A stretch of 64,000 nucleotides of DNA, from positions 29,810 through 93,809 of the forward strand of contig NZ_JAATNW010000010.1 of NCBI RefSeq assembly GCF_012911815.1, read 5' to 3'. Source of the DNA: Alteromonas ponticola (GTDB lineage Bacteria; Pseudomonadota; Gammaproteobacteria; Enterobacterales; Alteromonadaceae). How positions within the stretch are numbered: the stretch's first letter is position 1; each line of letters starts with the position of its first letter. Positions 28,201 to 35,046 of this stretch are shown here, in pieces. The position numbers and the translations under genes are program-made. The notes under the pieces were generated by a model, which saw only the letters and a list, made by a program, of their open reading frames with translations, was not told the DNA's origin and ran no database searches.

Positions 28201-28316
28201 ACCGCTGTGGTGTTTGACGTTGCCGACTCGCTCACAGTTTGTTTTGACGTTGATGCTTTCGAAGACGCTGCCTTACTGGCAGGCGTAGATTTACCTTTCT
28301 GATTCGACGATGTCAT
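22299..28316 (-). CDS. Giant soluble hybrid histidine kinase with nine tandem HAMP-type repeats
   Basis: 2005 residues. Order: a basic Ala/Ser/Lys-rich tail (1-60), a HAMP-like segment (about 75-210), nine tandem 90-93-residue HAMP repeats (211-1040), another HAMP, a GAF domain (about 1090-1230), a coiled coil, HisKA (N-M-S-H-E-L-R-T-P), HATPase (N-L-L-S-N-A-F-K-F, D-T-G-I-G-I, G-G-T-G-L-G-L) and three receivers. The receivers have phosphoacceptor contexts L-D-I-R-L-P, L-D-L-N-L-P and M-D-V-M-M-P. No membrane segment. The architecture matches bacterial and fungal Nik1-like (group III) kinases, in which the HAMP array sets kinase output in osmotic or stress sensing. First gene of an operon with CheR, receiver-kinase and receiver. 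Three receivers on one chain suggest a branched or buffered phosphorelay. Confidence 0.9.
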   Translation of the reverse strand: MTSSNQKGKSTPASKAASSKASTSKQTVSESATSNTTAVPPAKKAAPSRRPTNRKSRRVSHDDMFQDTDYVHDQIDRLIFALESFREGDISVRLSKERNDKFADLAEAYNTMVEMIGGVSTEVSRISRVGGIEGNLEARAEFKAASGVWKELIDNINILIEAISNPVLEVSRILNSIASGNLQDKFSLTVTGDFRAMADVINRTQYSLNTFAEQVTQVAREVGVEGKLGGQASVPNVSGTWKDLTDNVNQMASNITAQVREIATVTTAVAQGDLTQKITEQGKGGEVLVLSSTINRMVDSLNIFAAEVTNVAREVGVEGKLGGQAVVPDVAGTWKALTDNVNMLASNVTAQVRDIANVATAVADGDLSQKININVKGEIAELKETINQMVDSLNIFSDEVTRVAREVGTEGKLGGQATVPNVAGTWKNLTDNVNTMASNLTTQVREIASVTTAVAQGDLSQKITEEGKGGEVLVLSNTINNMVDSLTLFSAEVTRVAREVGTEGTLGGQAVVPGAAGTWKNLTDNVNTMASNLTTQVREIANVATAVADGDLSQKIKINVKGEIADLTKTINQMVDSLNIFSDEVTRVAREVGTEGKLGGQAAVPNVAGTWKNLTENVNFMASNLTTQVREIANVATAVAKGDLTRKVTIDAEGEIAELKETINQMVDSLNIFSDEVTRVAREVGTEGRLGGQALVPNVGGAWMELTKNVNTMASNLTTQVREIASVTKAVANGDLSQKITEEAKGGEVLELSITINRMVDSLQTLSDEVTRVAREVGTEGVLGGQADVPNVAGAWLDLSNNVNTMASNLTAQVREIAGVAASVANGDLSRKISIDARGEIADLRDIINQMVDSLNIFAAEVTRVAREVGTESKLGGQAVVPNVAGTWKDLTDNVNTMASNLTTQVREIASVTTAVANGDLSQKISEEAKEGEVLELSTTINRMVDALNIFADEVTNVAREVGTEGILGGQAEVPNVAGAWKDLTDNVNTMASNLTAQVREIASVSTALARGDFSKKIEVHVRGEVQELKNNINAMVDSFITIVKAANSIAEGDFALEMPLRSDADQLSIALNSMTRNLKRISEENENEAWIKNGQANLNDKMRGELDLHALSKNIITYLTKYLKAQIGALYLTENTKEGEVLKLTSTYAYTKRKDAVNEFKVGESLVGQAALEKEAIVITNVPEDYVLISSAIGRKEPNSLLVQPCLIGSEVKGIIEIGSFYEFTDNQLELVRVVAENIAIAINSAQDRSKMKLLLEESQRKSEELLDQQQKLRAQSEELQVANEDLEIKTRDLERQKEDIQSSRVEVEQKAKELELVSKYKSEFLANMSHELRTPLNSLLILAKELTKNDKGNLDDEQIKDANIIYDGGNDLLNLINDILDLSKVEAGKLQVHPQTISVQKLLTSMENKFNPIAKNKGLSFNIEIEEGVSKNLYTDDQRLEQIIKNLLSNAFKFTESGEIILAAEKVPEDVQFRKITTPHKDVIAFSVADTGIGIVKEKFAQIFEAFQQAEGGTSRQYGGTGLGLTISRELSRLLGGEIHIWSEPNQGSKFTVYIPIDLSKTGALDDDTESEITIEYPKYDIKESQLANSSTPELPSPTKPFVSDDRNDISSKDDSLLIIEDDQNFAEILKREVKSHGYNVLVAREGREGLDLASQFQPKGIFLDIRLPDLDGMRVLDQLKFNLKTRHIPVHIISVEDKSTQALSKGAIGFLSKPASLSSINNVIKKITGIQETTVKTILLVEDNEASIDSLKRILSNSQIKILTAKTGKKAEELLDDTHPDCIILDLNLPDTTGFGLLNKLHSSGAIKDVPIVIYTGQELTKEEVKQLRKYTDSIVIKGVSSPERLLDEVSLFIHSMESKYSDQQRAILSALHDPEKLLANQKVLLVDDDIRNTYALSKVLADAGMQVVLADNGMMALEKLEQEPDVSIILMDVMMPIMDGYEAMRRIREKHEHKELPIIALTAKAMAEDRSKCLSAGANDYLTKPVDVEKLLNIMRVWLYK
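25197..27686 (-). repeat. Array of nine tandem coding repeats of 276/279 bases (HAMP units)
   Basis: Each unit encodes a stretch of the form E-V-T-R-V-A-R-E-V-G-T-E-G...L-G-G-Q-A-V-P-N-V-A-G-T-W-K-L-T-N-V-N-M-A-S-N. Two subtypes are visible. Type A (93 residues) has K-I-T-E-E-x-K-G-G-E-V-L-x-L-S. Type B (92 residues) has K-I-x-I-x-x-K-G-E-I-A-x-L. The order from the N-terminus is A B A B B A B A and a divergent ninth unit. Confidence 0.9.
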
Positions 28317-28684
28317 ATGAAGTTCTCTTCATTTACCGTGAGAACGTAACCTTAACAAAGGGGGCATGATAGGTACGGCGCACGACTATAATTCTAATAT
28401 TTATAATAACTAGTCACAGACCATGAGATATGGTCACAACACTATGCAAGACTTCTGAAGTAGAAGTTATCCAACTCACTATAACGTGCTAAGTAAGTAA
28501 AAAAGATCACTTATCATTAAATTTTTTTAATGTATCGGTAAAACTAGCACTTAATTTCTTTCTCATGACAATTGTCATGCTCAATTGCTGACACTTGTGA
28601 CTACTTTTCCGGCGTGGCGCAGGCAATACTTTACTTAACCTCATTTGGCAATAAATCAAAAGTAAAAAGCACGTAAGGATATAG
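28317..28684. other. Divergent intergenic region between the hybrid kinase and the efflux/two-component genes
   Basis: 368 bases that must carry two divergent promoters. The clearest element is the 16-bp perfect palindrome at 28564-28579, listed separately. No gene seen. Confidence 0.5.
28564..28579. promoter_or_regulatory. Perfect 16-bp palindrome, probable operator
   Basis: CATGACAATTGTCATG is a perfect inverted repeat 105 bases upstream of the first gene of the membrane-protein/SMR/two-component unit. It has the size and symmetry of a dimeric regulator site. The NarL-type regulator encoded at the end of this unit is one candidate to bind it. Confidence 0.5.
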
Positions 28685-29284
28685 ATGATGAACAAAGTAA
28701 AACAGCTCCCGTTGGAGCAACAACGAAACATTTTTAAACAAAGCCGCCTGGTAGCAATGCCGTTGGCCGGCACTATCGTCTGGGCCGTAATTGGCATGAC
28801 AGCGCCGTTCGTCGATGAAGTTACCAAAGCCTGGATGCTGTATCTGGGGACAGGGGCCATTTTTTATATTGGCGCAGGATTGTCCTATCTGACGGGCGAG
28901 AACTTCTTCTCTAAAAAGCGTCTGAACACCACTTTTGACTCGCTATTCTTCGTCAGCATTATTATGTCGTTAATGGTTTTTGCCATTGCACTACCGATTG
29001 CGTCAATTGACCACACAACGCTCCCCCTAACTGTCGGGATTCTGGCTGGGCTGATGTGGATGCCGCTTTCCTGGATTATTGAACATTGGGTGGGCTACTT
29101 TCACACGATTGCACGCACACTAGGAATTGTTACAGTCTGGTATCTCTTTCCAGAGGCCAGGTATGAAGCAGTGTCCGCGGTAATCGTAGCGATATATGCT
29201 GTTTCCCTCTTCGCATTAGAAAAACGCTATCAATCCGTTTGTTCAGCAACCCACTACGTTCATTCTACAACCCAAGGAGTTTAA
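28685..29284 (+). CDS. Six-span integral membrane protein of unknown function
   Basis: 199 residues, start at the ATG pair at 28685/28688 behind AAGGA. Six hydrophobic segments are visible (around residues 23-42, 50-66, 87-105, 114-133, 143-155 and 162-178), with a soluble N-terminal helix M-N-K-V-K-Q-L-P-L-E-Q-Q-R. It resembles the uncharacterised DUF7010-type membrane proteins, a guess from memory. It ends one base before the SMR pump gene starts, so it may be an accessory to the pump or the sensor kinase. Confidence 0.55.
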   Translation: MMNKVKQLPLEQQRNIFKQSRLVAMPLAGTIVWAVIGMTAPFVDEVTKAWMLYLGTGAIFYIGAGLSYLTGENFFSKKRLNTTFDSLFFVSIIMSLMVFAIALPIASIDHTTLPLTVGILAGLMWMPLSWIIEHWVGYFHTIARTLGIVTVWYLFPEARYEAVSAVIVAIYAVSLFALEKRYQSVCSATHYVHSTTQGV

Positions 29285-29285
29285 A

Positions 29286-29615
29286 ATGGTTTATTTTATT
29301 TTGGCACTGGCCATTCTCACGGAAGTTACCGCGACGCTTTTTTTAAAGGCCTCTGATGGCTGGGTAAAATGGCATTTCGGCTCGATGTCCATCCTGTTTT
29401 ACGCAATTTCAGGCATGTTGTTTGCCTTTGTACTTAAGCATATGGGGGTAGGGGTAGCTTACGCTATCTGGTCTGGCATGGGCATCGCGTTAATCTGCGC
29501 TGCATCGGTATTCTGGTATAAACAAACATTCGATTTCTACGCCATTGCGGGTATAGTACTCATCATTTCGGGTACACTACTTATTACTAGTAAATCAGCC
29601 GTTGTGATTCAGTAG
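29286..29615 (+). CDS. Small multidrug resistance (SMR) efflux protein
   Basis: 109 residues, four membrane spans, the usual SMR size. The essential membrane-embedded glutamate is Glu13 (A-L-A-I-L-T-E-V-T-A-T). The second-helix G-x-x-x-A...Y-A-I-W-S-G-M-G motif near residues 58-68 is typical of EmrE/SugE relatives. SMR dimers exchange protons for cationic drugs or guanidinium. It has its own AAGGAG site and is cotranscribed with an upstream membrane protein and a downstream two-component system, which suggests inducible export of a membrane-active compound. Confidence 0.9.
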   Translation: MVYFILALAILTEVTATLFLKASDGWVKWHFGSMSILFYAISGMLFAFVLKHMGVGVAYAIWSGMGIALICAASVFWYKQTFDFYAIAGIVLIISGTLLITSKSAVVIQ

Positions 29616-29629
29616 AGATTGAGCAGTTA

Positions 29630-30754
29630 ATGGAAAACAGTCAAGGAATGTCAATAACTGAAACGTTGCCTCTACTCGCTGAGGGCCGCAAAAAAAAGTG
29701 GTCCTACAGCTCTCTTATTTTTTCGCTCTTTTATTTTGTCCCATTACTGTTTGGTACGCAGGTATCGGCTAATGCGGTGCTGCTGTTATCAGCAGGTTAT
29801 CTGCTATTTGTGCTGGTTTATTTAGCCTGCATTCACCACTCGGTGCGCTGGGTACCTTACTTTACTGTTGCGATGCTGATGCTGGCGTACGCCACCAGCT
29901 TCATCAATCCGGGCGGCGCCATTATCTTTGGCTTTATCGCTTTCATCGTCGGCTACTACTATCCATTTAAAATTGGACTCATTTTTTCACTGCTTATCGT
30001 CTCTTCAATTATCCTGGTTAGCATTTATAATTCTGCTAATGAGCTATTTTTTACCCTTTTAGCCAGTCTTAATATTGTTGTGCTGCTGATATTTGGCATG
30101 ATGGAAAGAAAGGAGACCTTATTTCAGTTGAAACAAGCCCAGCATGCCGATTCTATTGGCACCTTAAGCGCGTTAGAAGAGCGTGAACGAATAGGACGGG
30201 ATTTGCATGATATTGCAGGGCACTCATTGAGCGTTATCTCATTAAAGGCACAGGTAGCTGATAAGTTACTGGCCAACGGCAAAATTGAAGCAGCGCAACA
30301 AGAAGTACGGGCTCTAGCAACGCTGACGCAAACGTTACTCAGCGAAATTAGACAGACAGTCAGCGGTATTAAGGCCTTATCACTGTCAGAAGCCATCGCC
30401 CAAATGCAAGCAAAATTAACTGAACACGATATTGAGCTGTCAGTATCCGTCGAGCCTGACACGCTGAAGCGGTTAAACGCTGTACAACACACACAACTTT
30501 CTCTGATTATCAAAGAATTAACCACCAACATCCTTCGCTATAGTCGCAGTACGCACATAACGCTAAGCTTGTTGACCTCAAAAAACACCGCGATATTCAG
30601 CCTGAGTGAGAATCGTGCATTGGCAATGCCCCCCACGGAAGGCAATGGATTGGCAGGTATTCGGGAACGCGCCGATCATCTTAAAGCGCAGGTCTCGTTT
30701 TCATGGCAACCTAATGTTTCATTTAAAGCGATTATTCCGCTGGAGCCAATATGA
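29630..30754 (+). CDS. NarL-type (HisKA_3) sensor histidine kinase
   Basis: 374 residues. About six membrane spans occupy residues 27-155 with almost no periplasmic domain, as in DesK/LiaS intramembrane-sensing kinases. The HisKA_3 domain follows with phosphoacceptor His193 in G-R-D-L-H-D-I-A-G-H, then a HATPase with E-L-T-T-N-I-L-R-Y and G-N-G-L-A-G-I-R-E-R. The lack of an extracellular domain suggests it senses the membrane itself or a membrane protein, possibly the upstream six-span protein. Its stop overlaps the regulator start (ATGA). Confidence 0.9.
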   Translation: MENSQGMSITETLPLLAEGRKKKWSYSSLIFSLFYFVPLLFGTQVSANAVLLLSAGYLLFVLVYLACIHHSVRWVPYFTVAMLMLAYATSFINPGGAIIFGFIAFIVGYYYPFKIGLIFSLLIVSSIILVSIYNSANELFFTLLASLNIVVLLIFGMMERKETLFQLKQAQHADSIGTLSALEERERIGRDLHDIAGHSLSVISLKAQVADKLLANGKIEAAQQEVRALATLTQTLLSEIRQTVSGIKALSLSEAIAQMQAKLTEHDIELSVSVEPDTLKRLNAVQHTQLSLIIKELTTNILRYSRSTHITLSLLTSKNTAIFSLSENRALAMPPTEGNGLAGIRERADHLKAQVSFSWQPNVSFKAIIPLEPI

Positions 30755-31356
30755 TTTCTGTTGTTGTAGTAGAAGATCAATCCTTAGTGCGCGATGCAAT
30801 TGCTACTTTACTTTCGCTCGAAGATGATTTCACTGTCGTTGCCACACTAAAAAACGGTAAAGATGCCTGGCAGTGGTTAGAAACCCACCCTAGCCCGGAC
30901 ATTGTGTTATCTGATATAGAGATGCCTGAAATGTCCGGGCTGGGACTGGCTGAGAAACTTCACCACTCGAATTTGTCCTGCACTCTGCTATTTATGACTA
31001 CCTTTGCCAAGCCAGGTTATATCACGCAAGCGTTAGCCCTGGGAGTGAAAGGATTTATTCTTAAAGAAGCAGATAGTCACTACCTAATCGATGCAATGCA
31101 TCGGGTTTGTAAGGGTGAAAGAGTTATAGACCCGGAGCTTGCGCTGATGGCACTGGATGACAACAATCCACTTAGCGAAAAAGAGCGCAAGGCATTAAAA
31201 CTCGCCGGCGATGGGTTAAAAACTCAGGACATTGCCAGGCAGCTTTTTTTATCTGACGGCACGGTGCGTAACTATTTATCTGAGGCGATTTCCAAACTGA
31301 ATGCAACGAACCGCATTGACGCGGCACGCATCGCGCAGCGAAAAGGCTGGCTTTAA
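30751..31356 (+). CDS. LuxR/NarL-type response regulator
   Basis: 201 residues: receiver with V-V-E-D-Q near 6-10, phosphoacceptor Asp55 in L-S-D-I-E-M-P and Lys in F-I-L-K-E, then a C-terminal helix-turn-helix (L-S-E-K-E-R-K-A-L-K-L...T-Q-D-I-A-R-Q-L-F-L-S-D-G-T-V-R-N-Y-L near 155-180). Partner of the overlapping kinase. Likely targets include its own unit through the palindrome upstream of the first gene, which is inference. Confidence 0.92.
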   Translation: MISVVVVEDQSLVRDAIATLLSLEDDFTVVATLKNGKDAWQWLETHPSPDIVLSDIEMPEMSGLGLAEKLHHSNLSCTLLFMTTFAKPGYITQALALGVKGFILKEADSHYLIDAMHRVCKGERVIDPELALMALDDNNPLSEKERKALKLAGDGLKTQDIARQLFLSDGTVRNYLSEAISKLNATNRIDAARIAQRKGWL

Positions 31357-31394
31357 ATGCTATGCTATTAGAGTATGACGTAGGTTCATGACAG

Positions 31395-32384
31395 GTGGGG
31401 TATACATTGTTTCATCATCGTTATATAACGCCGAGCTTATATTCACTCCTCTTGTGCGTCCACGTTCAAGCCATCTCTGCGTCGTTGCCCACAGATTACC
31501 AACTGACTCAGGCAGTACAAAATTTAAAGATTCTTGCTGACGACAAAATGGAAGGAAGAAAAACGGGTACACCGGGCCACAAAATCGCGGCAGGGTTTAT
31601 CAGTGATGCTTTCTCAGCAATGCAGCTTGGTCACTTTTCCCCCGGCTATTTTCAGCCTTTTACCTATGAGCAAGGCTGGAACGAAAAAACCGGCGTTAAT
31701 GTCGTCGGTCTGATTGAGGGAAGTGAGTTTGCTGATGACTATATTGTCATTTCAGCCCACTACGACCATTTAGGCATTAAGGGGCGGCACATTTTTAATG
31801 GCGCTGACGATAATGCGTCTGGTGTGGCTGCAATGCTGGCCCTGGCCAACTATTTCACTGTACACAGACCACATCACTCAATCATTTTTTTGGCTACCGA
31901 TGTTGAAGAAGCTGGGCTTAGGGGAGCAAAAGCGTTTCTTTCATCTTCCCCCATTAAAGCGGTGCAGATAAGGTTGAATATTAATATTGATATGATTGGA
32001 AATGGTGGCAAAAGACATGAGTTATATGTGCTGACGCCCCCAGACGTGTATTTCACTCCGCTTGTTCATCAGTATATTGCAGCGCATTCTAAGGCGACAT
32101 TTCGGTTGAAGGCGGGCCAACCCAGAAAGATAAACCGAAGAAGTCTTTTGGAAAGCAGAATTGACTGGCGCAGAGCAAGTGATCATGCTGTGTTTGCGAA
32201 TGTTGGCATTGATTATATTTATTTTGGTAACGATATACACAAGCACTATCACCAGCCCAGCGATACATTCGAAAATATAAATGTGGATTTTTTCAAATCT
32301 TCGTTAGTCCATATAACAGATCTGGTCAGTCAGCTTGACCGATTGAACCTTCGTTCCCGTAAAGTCAATTCAGCGAATGAGTGA
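31395..32384 (+). CDS. M28-family zinc peptidase, exported
   Basis: 329 residues from a GTG at 31395 (an in-frame stop lies just upstream). A signal peptide-like stretch (Y-I-T-P-S-L-Y-S-L-L-L-C-V-H-V-Q-A) precedes the catalytic domain. The zinc ligands and catalytic residues of family M28 are present in order: H-Y-D-H, G-A-D-D-N-A-S-G, D-V-E-E-A-G, N-I-D-M-I-G and a final His in Y-H-Q-P-S-D-T. Likely an exported aminopeptidase acting in the periplasm. It follows the response regulator by 38 bases without a clear terminator but need not belong to that operon. Confidence 0.85.
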   Translation: MGYTLFHHRYITPSLYSLLLCVHVQAISASLPTDYQLTQAVQNLKILADDKMEGRKTGTPGHKIAAGFISDAFSAMQLGHFSPGYFQPFTYEQGWNEKTGVNVVGLIEGSEFADDYIVISAHYDHLGIKGRHIFNGADDNASGVAAMLALANYFTVHRPHHSIIFLATDVEEAGLRGAKAFLSSSPIKAVQIRLNINIDMIGNGGKRHELYVLTPPDVYFTPLVHQYIAAHSKATFRLKAGQPRKINRRSLLESRIDWRRASDHAVFANVGIDYIYFGNDIHKHYHQPSDTFENINVDFFKSSLVHITDLVSQLDRLNLRSRKVNSANE

Positions 32385-32499
32385 AAAACCTCAGAGCATG
32401 CTCCTGAGGAAATGAACCTTACGACATGCGTTTTTCGTATAGAGAGAAAATGTGTAATCCAGTGGTATGCACACCATTTGAATTAGACGGAAAATAAAA

Positions 32500-33198
32500 A
32501 TGAACACACGCAGATGGTCTCTCGTTTGGTTTGCTGCGTTGGTCTGCTCTACAGATATCTTCGCAACCCCCATCACCGCTGCAGATTATGACGGATTAAA
32601 TTTAGGCCCGGCGATAGTGGGTCCTGTAGGGCCGGAAGTCGAAACGTCGTTAACCAATGAAAATGGTAACAGTGTCGGAGATCTATCCAGCAGCGTTAAT
32701 TGTCCCGCCAGTTTTAATCAATGCGTTCCTGCCGAAAATCCAGCGAATACAATTTATACCTATATCCATGTGATCACACCAGGAGAGGATGCGCCAAATG
32801 ATCCGCCTTTTCACAATCCGTTACCGGTTGAGGCGTTTGACGATGTGCAAAAATTTAACCTGGGCTTCAGCGCAAGCGGATTTAACGGCGTCGCCGGTTT
32901 CAGCTTTAGTGATGCGGCGGATGCCGGCGTAATGTTTGAAATCAATGTCAATGAGCAGGACCAAATAATTTGGGAAACCATGACGGCTGACTGGGATACG
33001 GGTGAAAGTATTCGATTTTTCTGGCAAACAACACAAGCCCCATCAGGTCCTGATGGAAGTTACGCAATTAGCAATGAAGTGGGCGAAGGCGTGGGAGAGG
33101 GCCCCCTCCCCAGCGTGCCTATCAATGTCACCGAACCCTTTGCTGCTATCATGTTTATACTTATTGGAATTGCGTTGTATCGACGAGACTCTGATTAA
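32500..33198 (+). CDS. Exported protein with C-terminal sorting-signal-like tail
   Basis: 232 residues. N-terminal signal peptide (R-R-W-S-L-V-W-F-A-A-L-V-C-S...F-A), a beta-rich secreted body with two cysteines (N-C-P-A-S-F-N-Q-C), and a C-terminal block of T-E-P, one hydrophobic span (F-A-A-I-M-F-I-L-I-G-I-A-L-Y) and R-R-D-S-D. A short E-P motif, a membrane span and a basic end is the layout of PEP-CTERM-like sorting signals read by exosortase, although the motif is T-E-P instead of P-E-P. No exosortase is in the window. I do not recognise the body of the protein. Confidence 0.55.
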   Translation: MNTRRWSLVWFAALVCSTDIFATPITAADYDGLNLGPAIVGPVGPEVETSLTNENGNSVGDLSSSVNCPASFNQCVPAENPANTIYTYIHVITPGEDAPNDPPFHNPLPVEAFDDVQKFNLGFSASGFNGVAGFSFSDAADAGVMFEINVNEQDQIIWETMTADWDTGESIRFFWQTTQAPSGPDGSYAISNEVGEGVGEGPLPSVPINVTEPFAAIMFILIGIALYRRDSD

Positions 33199-33215
33199 GC
33201 AGTAAGCCTGTAGGT

Positions 33216-34475
33216 TTAGCATTTAATGCGCGGTATATCGCTCCAGCGGGTGGTGTAACGTGGCGACAGAAAAGCCTGTTTCATGTGAAATTTCTGCTCA
33301 GCACCTACCGCAGCAAACTGCAACGCATTACGGCCGAACTTTGTGTTGATGGCGTCAAGGCACCTCATGAGCTGCGTATCGTCTGGAGACGAACTGAACA
33401 AATCACCCTGAGATTGAAACTGTTCCGTTAAATCTAACAAGCCTACTCCGCACTTATAAAAGTCGACCCCTGTTTTGTATATTTTATCAACCGCTTTACT
33501 TACCGCAGCAACAATCACACGCGTGTCTGCGGTAGCAAATGGAAATTGTTTAAAAACCGTTTCCTTATAGTATCCCTTCGTATCATGCGGGGAACTGGCC
33601 GCAAATAAAACCACGCTTTTCGTGCCGCTATTTTGTTTACGCAGCTTTTTGCACGCAATCTGTGCATGCATGGTAAGTGCATACCGCAGCTGTTCCTTTT
33701 CGGTTATACGCTCACCAAAACTACGTGTGCTGTACAACTCTTTTTTATCTGGCCTTACATCGTGCCAGCTTAATCTAAGTTCCCCGTTCAATTCGCGTAC
33801 GGTATTTTCGACCACAACACTAAATTGTTTGCCAATGTTAAGAGGGCAGTGGCTGGCGAGATCCTGAGCGGTCTTGATACCCATATCATCAAACCTTCGA
33901 CCTAGACGTTTACCTACTCCCCACACATCGGTAGCCGCCATCATACTGAGTACCCGATTGCGTTCTTCTGCCGCGGATAATACCGCGACGCCATTAAATC
34001 CCTGCACCTTTTTAGCGGCGTGATTGGCTGCTTTGGCGAGGGTTGGGGTTGGGCCAAATCCCACGCCAACCGGCAACCTCACTTCTTTCCAGATTTTACG
34101 ACGCAGCGCTTCTCCGAAAGCAAACCAGTTTTGCTCTGCGTCATTAAAATCAAATTTAAGAAAGCACTCGTCGATTGAATATATGTGGGCTTCAGAACAC
34201 GCCAATTCACAGACATCCATCATTCGGCTACTGAGGTCGGCGTACAGGGCATAGTTACTGCTTCGAACGACCGCGTTCACTGCCCTGGCCTGCTTTTCGA
34301 TCTGAAAATACGGAACGAAGTTTTTCAAACCCAGACGTTTTGCGATAGGACAAGCAGCGATGACACAGCCGTCGTTATTGGATAACACAAGCACCGGACG
34401 GTTGCGTATCGCCGGGTCGAAAACCTTCTCTGCGCTCGCGTACATGCTCACCGCATCGACTAATGCATACATCAT
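33216..34475 (-). CDS. umuC: DNA polymerase V catalytic subunit
   Basis: 419 residues, normal UmuC length. Y-family active-site residues are clear: Asp7 in A-L-V-D-A-V-S-M-Y-A-S and the pair Asp102/Glu103 in Y-S-I-D-E-C-F. Error-prone translesion polymerase acting with processed UmuD and RecA after DNA damage. It overlaps umuD by four bases (ATGA) and falls under the LexA box upstream of umuD. It ends only 17 bases from the convergent exported-protein gene. Confidence 0.95.
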   Translation of the reverse strand: MMYALVDAVSMYASAEKVFDPAIRNRPVLVLSNNDGCVIAACPIAKRLGLKNFVPYFQIEKQARAVNAVVRSSNYALYADLSSRMMDVCELACSEAHIYSIDECFLKFDFNDAEQNWFAFGEALRRKIWKEVRLPVGVGFGPTPTLAKAANHAAKKVQGFNGVAVLSAAEERNRVLSMMAATDVWGVGKRLGRRFDDMGIKTAQDLASHCPLNIGKQFSVVVENTVRELNGELRLSWHDVRPDKKELYSTRSFGERITEKEQLRYALTMHAQIACKKLRKQNSGTKSVVLFAASSPHDTKGYYKETVFKQFPFATADTRVIVAAVSKAVDKIYKTGVDFYKCGVGLLDLTEQFQSQGDLFSSSPDDTQLMRCLDAINTKFGRNALQFAAVGAEQKFHMKQAFLSPRYTTRWSDIPRIKC

Positions 34476-34873
34476 TGCAGAGAACGCAACCGTTTATGCA
34501 TGCGAATCGAACGGGTCACTACACCTTCAATACAAAACGCATCGTCTTCTGACAATTTGTAGGGGGGCATCATTACATTAGACGAAACCAACAAACGCTC
34601 CGCTCTAATAAACCTTTTACACACAAATTCACCATTTAACGTAGCCACGACAATACTATTCTCGCCTGCTTTTTCGGCGCGGGAGACAATCAGTAAATCA
34701 CCGTCAAAAATACCATCGCCTATCATGGACTCTCCCTTCGCAATACCTACGTAGGTTGCATGGGGACAGTCAATAAGCAGCTCATCCAAACTTAAGCTGG
34801 ACTCAACATATTCCATTGCAGGAGATTCAAATCCAATTATTGACGCATGTGCGTACAAGGGTAAAAAGTGCAT
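34472..34873 (-). CDS. umuD: UmuD-type S24 peptidase, polymerase V accessory subunit
   Basis: 133 residues. The Ser/Lys dyad of the LexA/UmuD fold is Ser49 (G-E-S-M) and Lys86 (F-V-C-K-R). In E. coli the self-cleavage site is Cys24-Gly25. Here the aligned segment is shorter, with I-I-G-F-E-S-P-A-M-E-Y at residues 12-22, so the bond before Gly14 would be Ile-Gly and the removable arm only 13 residues. Whether it self-cleaves is therefore uncertain. Paired with umuC and preceded by a LexA box. Confidence 0.92.
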   Translation of the reverse strand: MHFLPLYAHASIIGFESPAMEYVESSLSLDELLIDCPHATYVGIAKGESMIGDGIFDGDLLIVSRAEKAGENSIVVATLNGEFVCKRFIRAERLLVSSNVMMPPYKLSEDDAFCIEGVVTRSIRMHKRLRSLQ

Positions 34874-34889
34874 CTTGCGCCCCGAATTA

Positions 34890-34905
34890 CTGTTTAAATG
34901 TACAG
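34890..34905 (-). promoter_or_regulatory. LexA (SOS) box of umuDC
   Basis: CTGTTTAAATGTACAG fits CTGT-N8-ACAG exactly, 17 bases upstream of the umuD start. It indicates LexA repression of umuDC and induction by DNA damage. Confidence 0.9.
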
Positions 34906-35046
34906 TATATTTTTGATCGATTAGCCTCCATGATCAATAAAAATAACTCTATAGTTAATCTATATTTAGAAAGGTGAAGATTGACAATTATGGCAGGGCG
35001 CTTAAAGTTGCCTCAATCGGCCAAATACTTATAAATAGAAAGAAAA

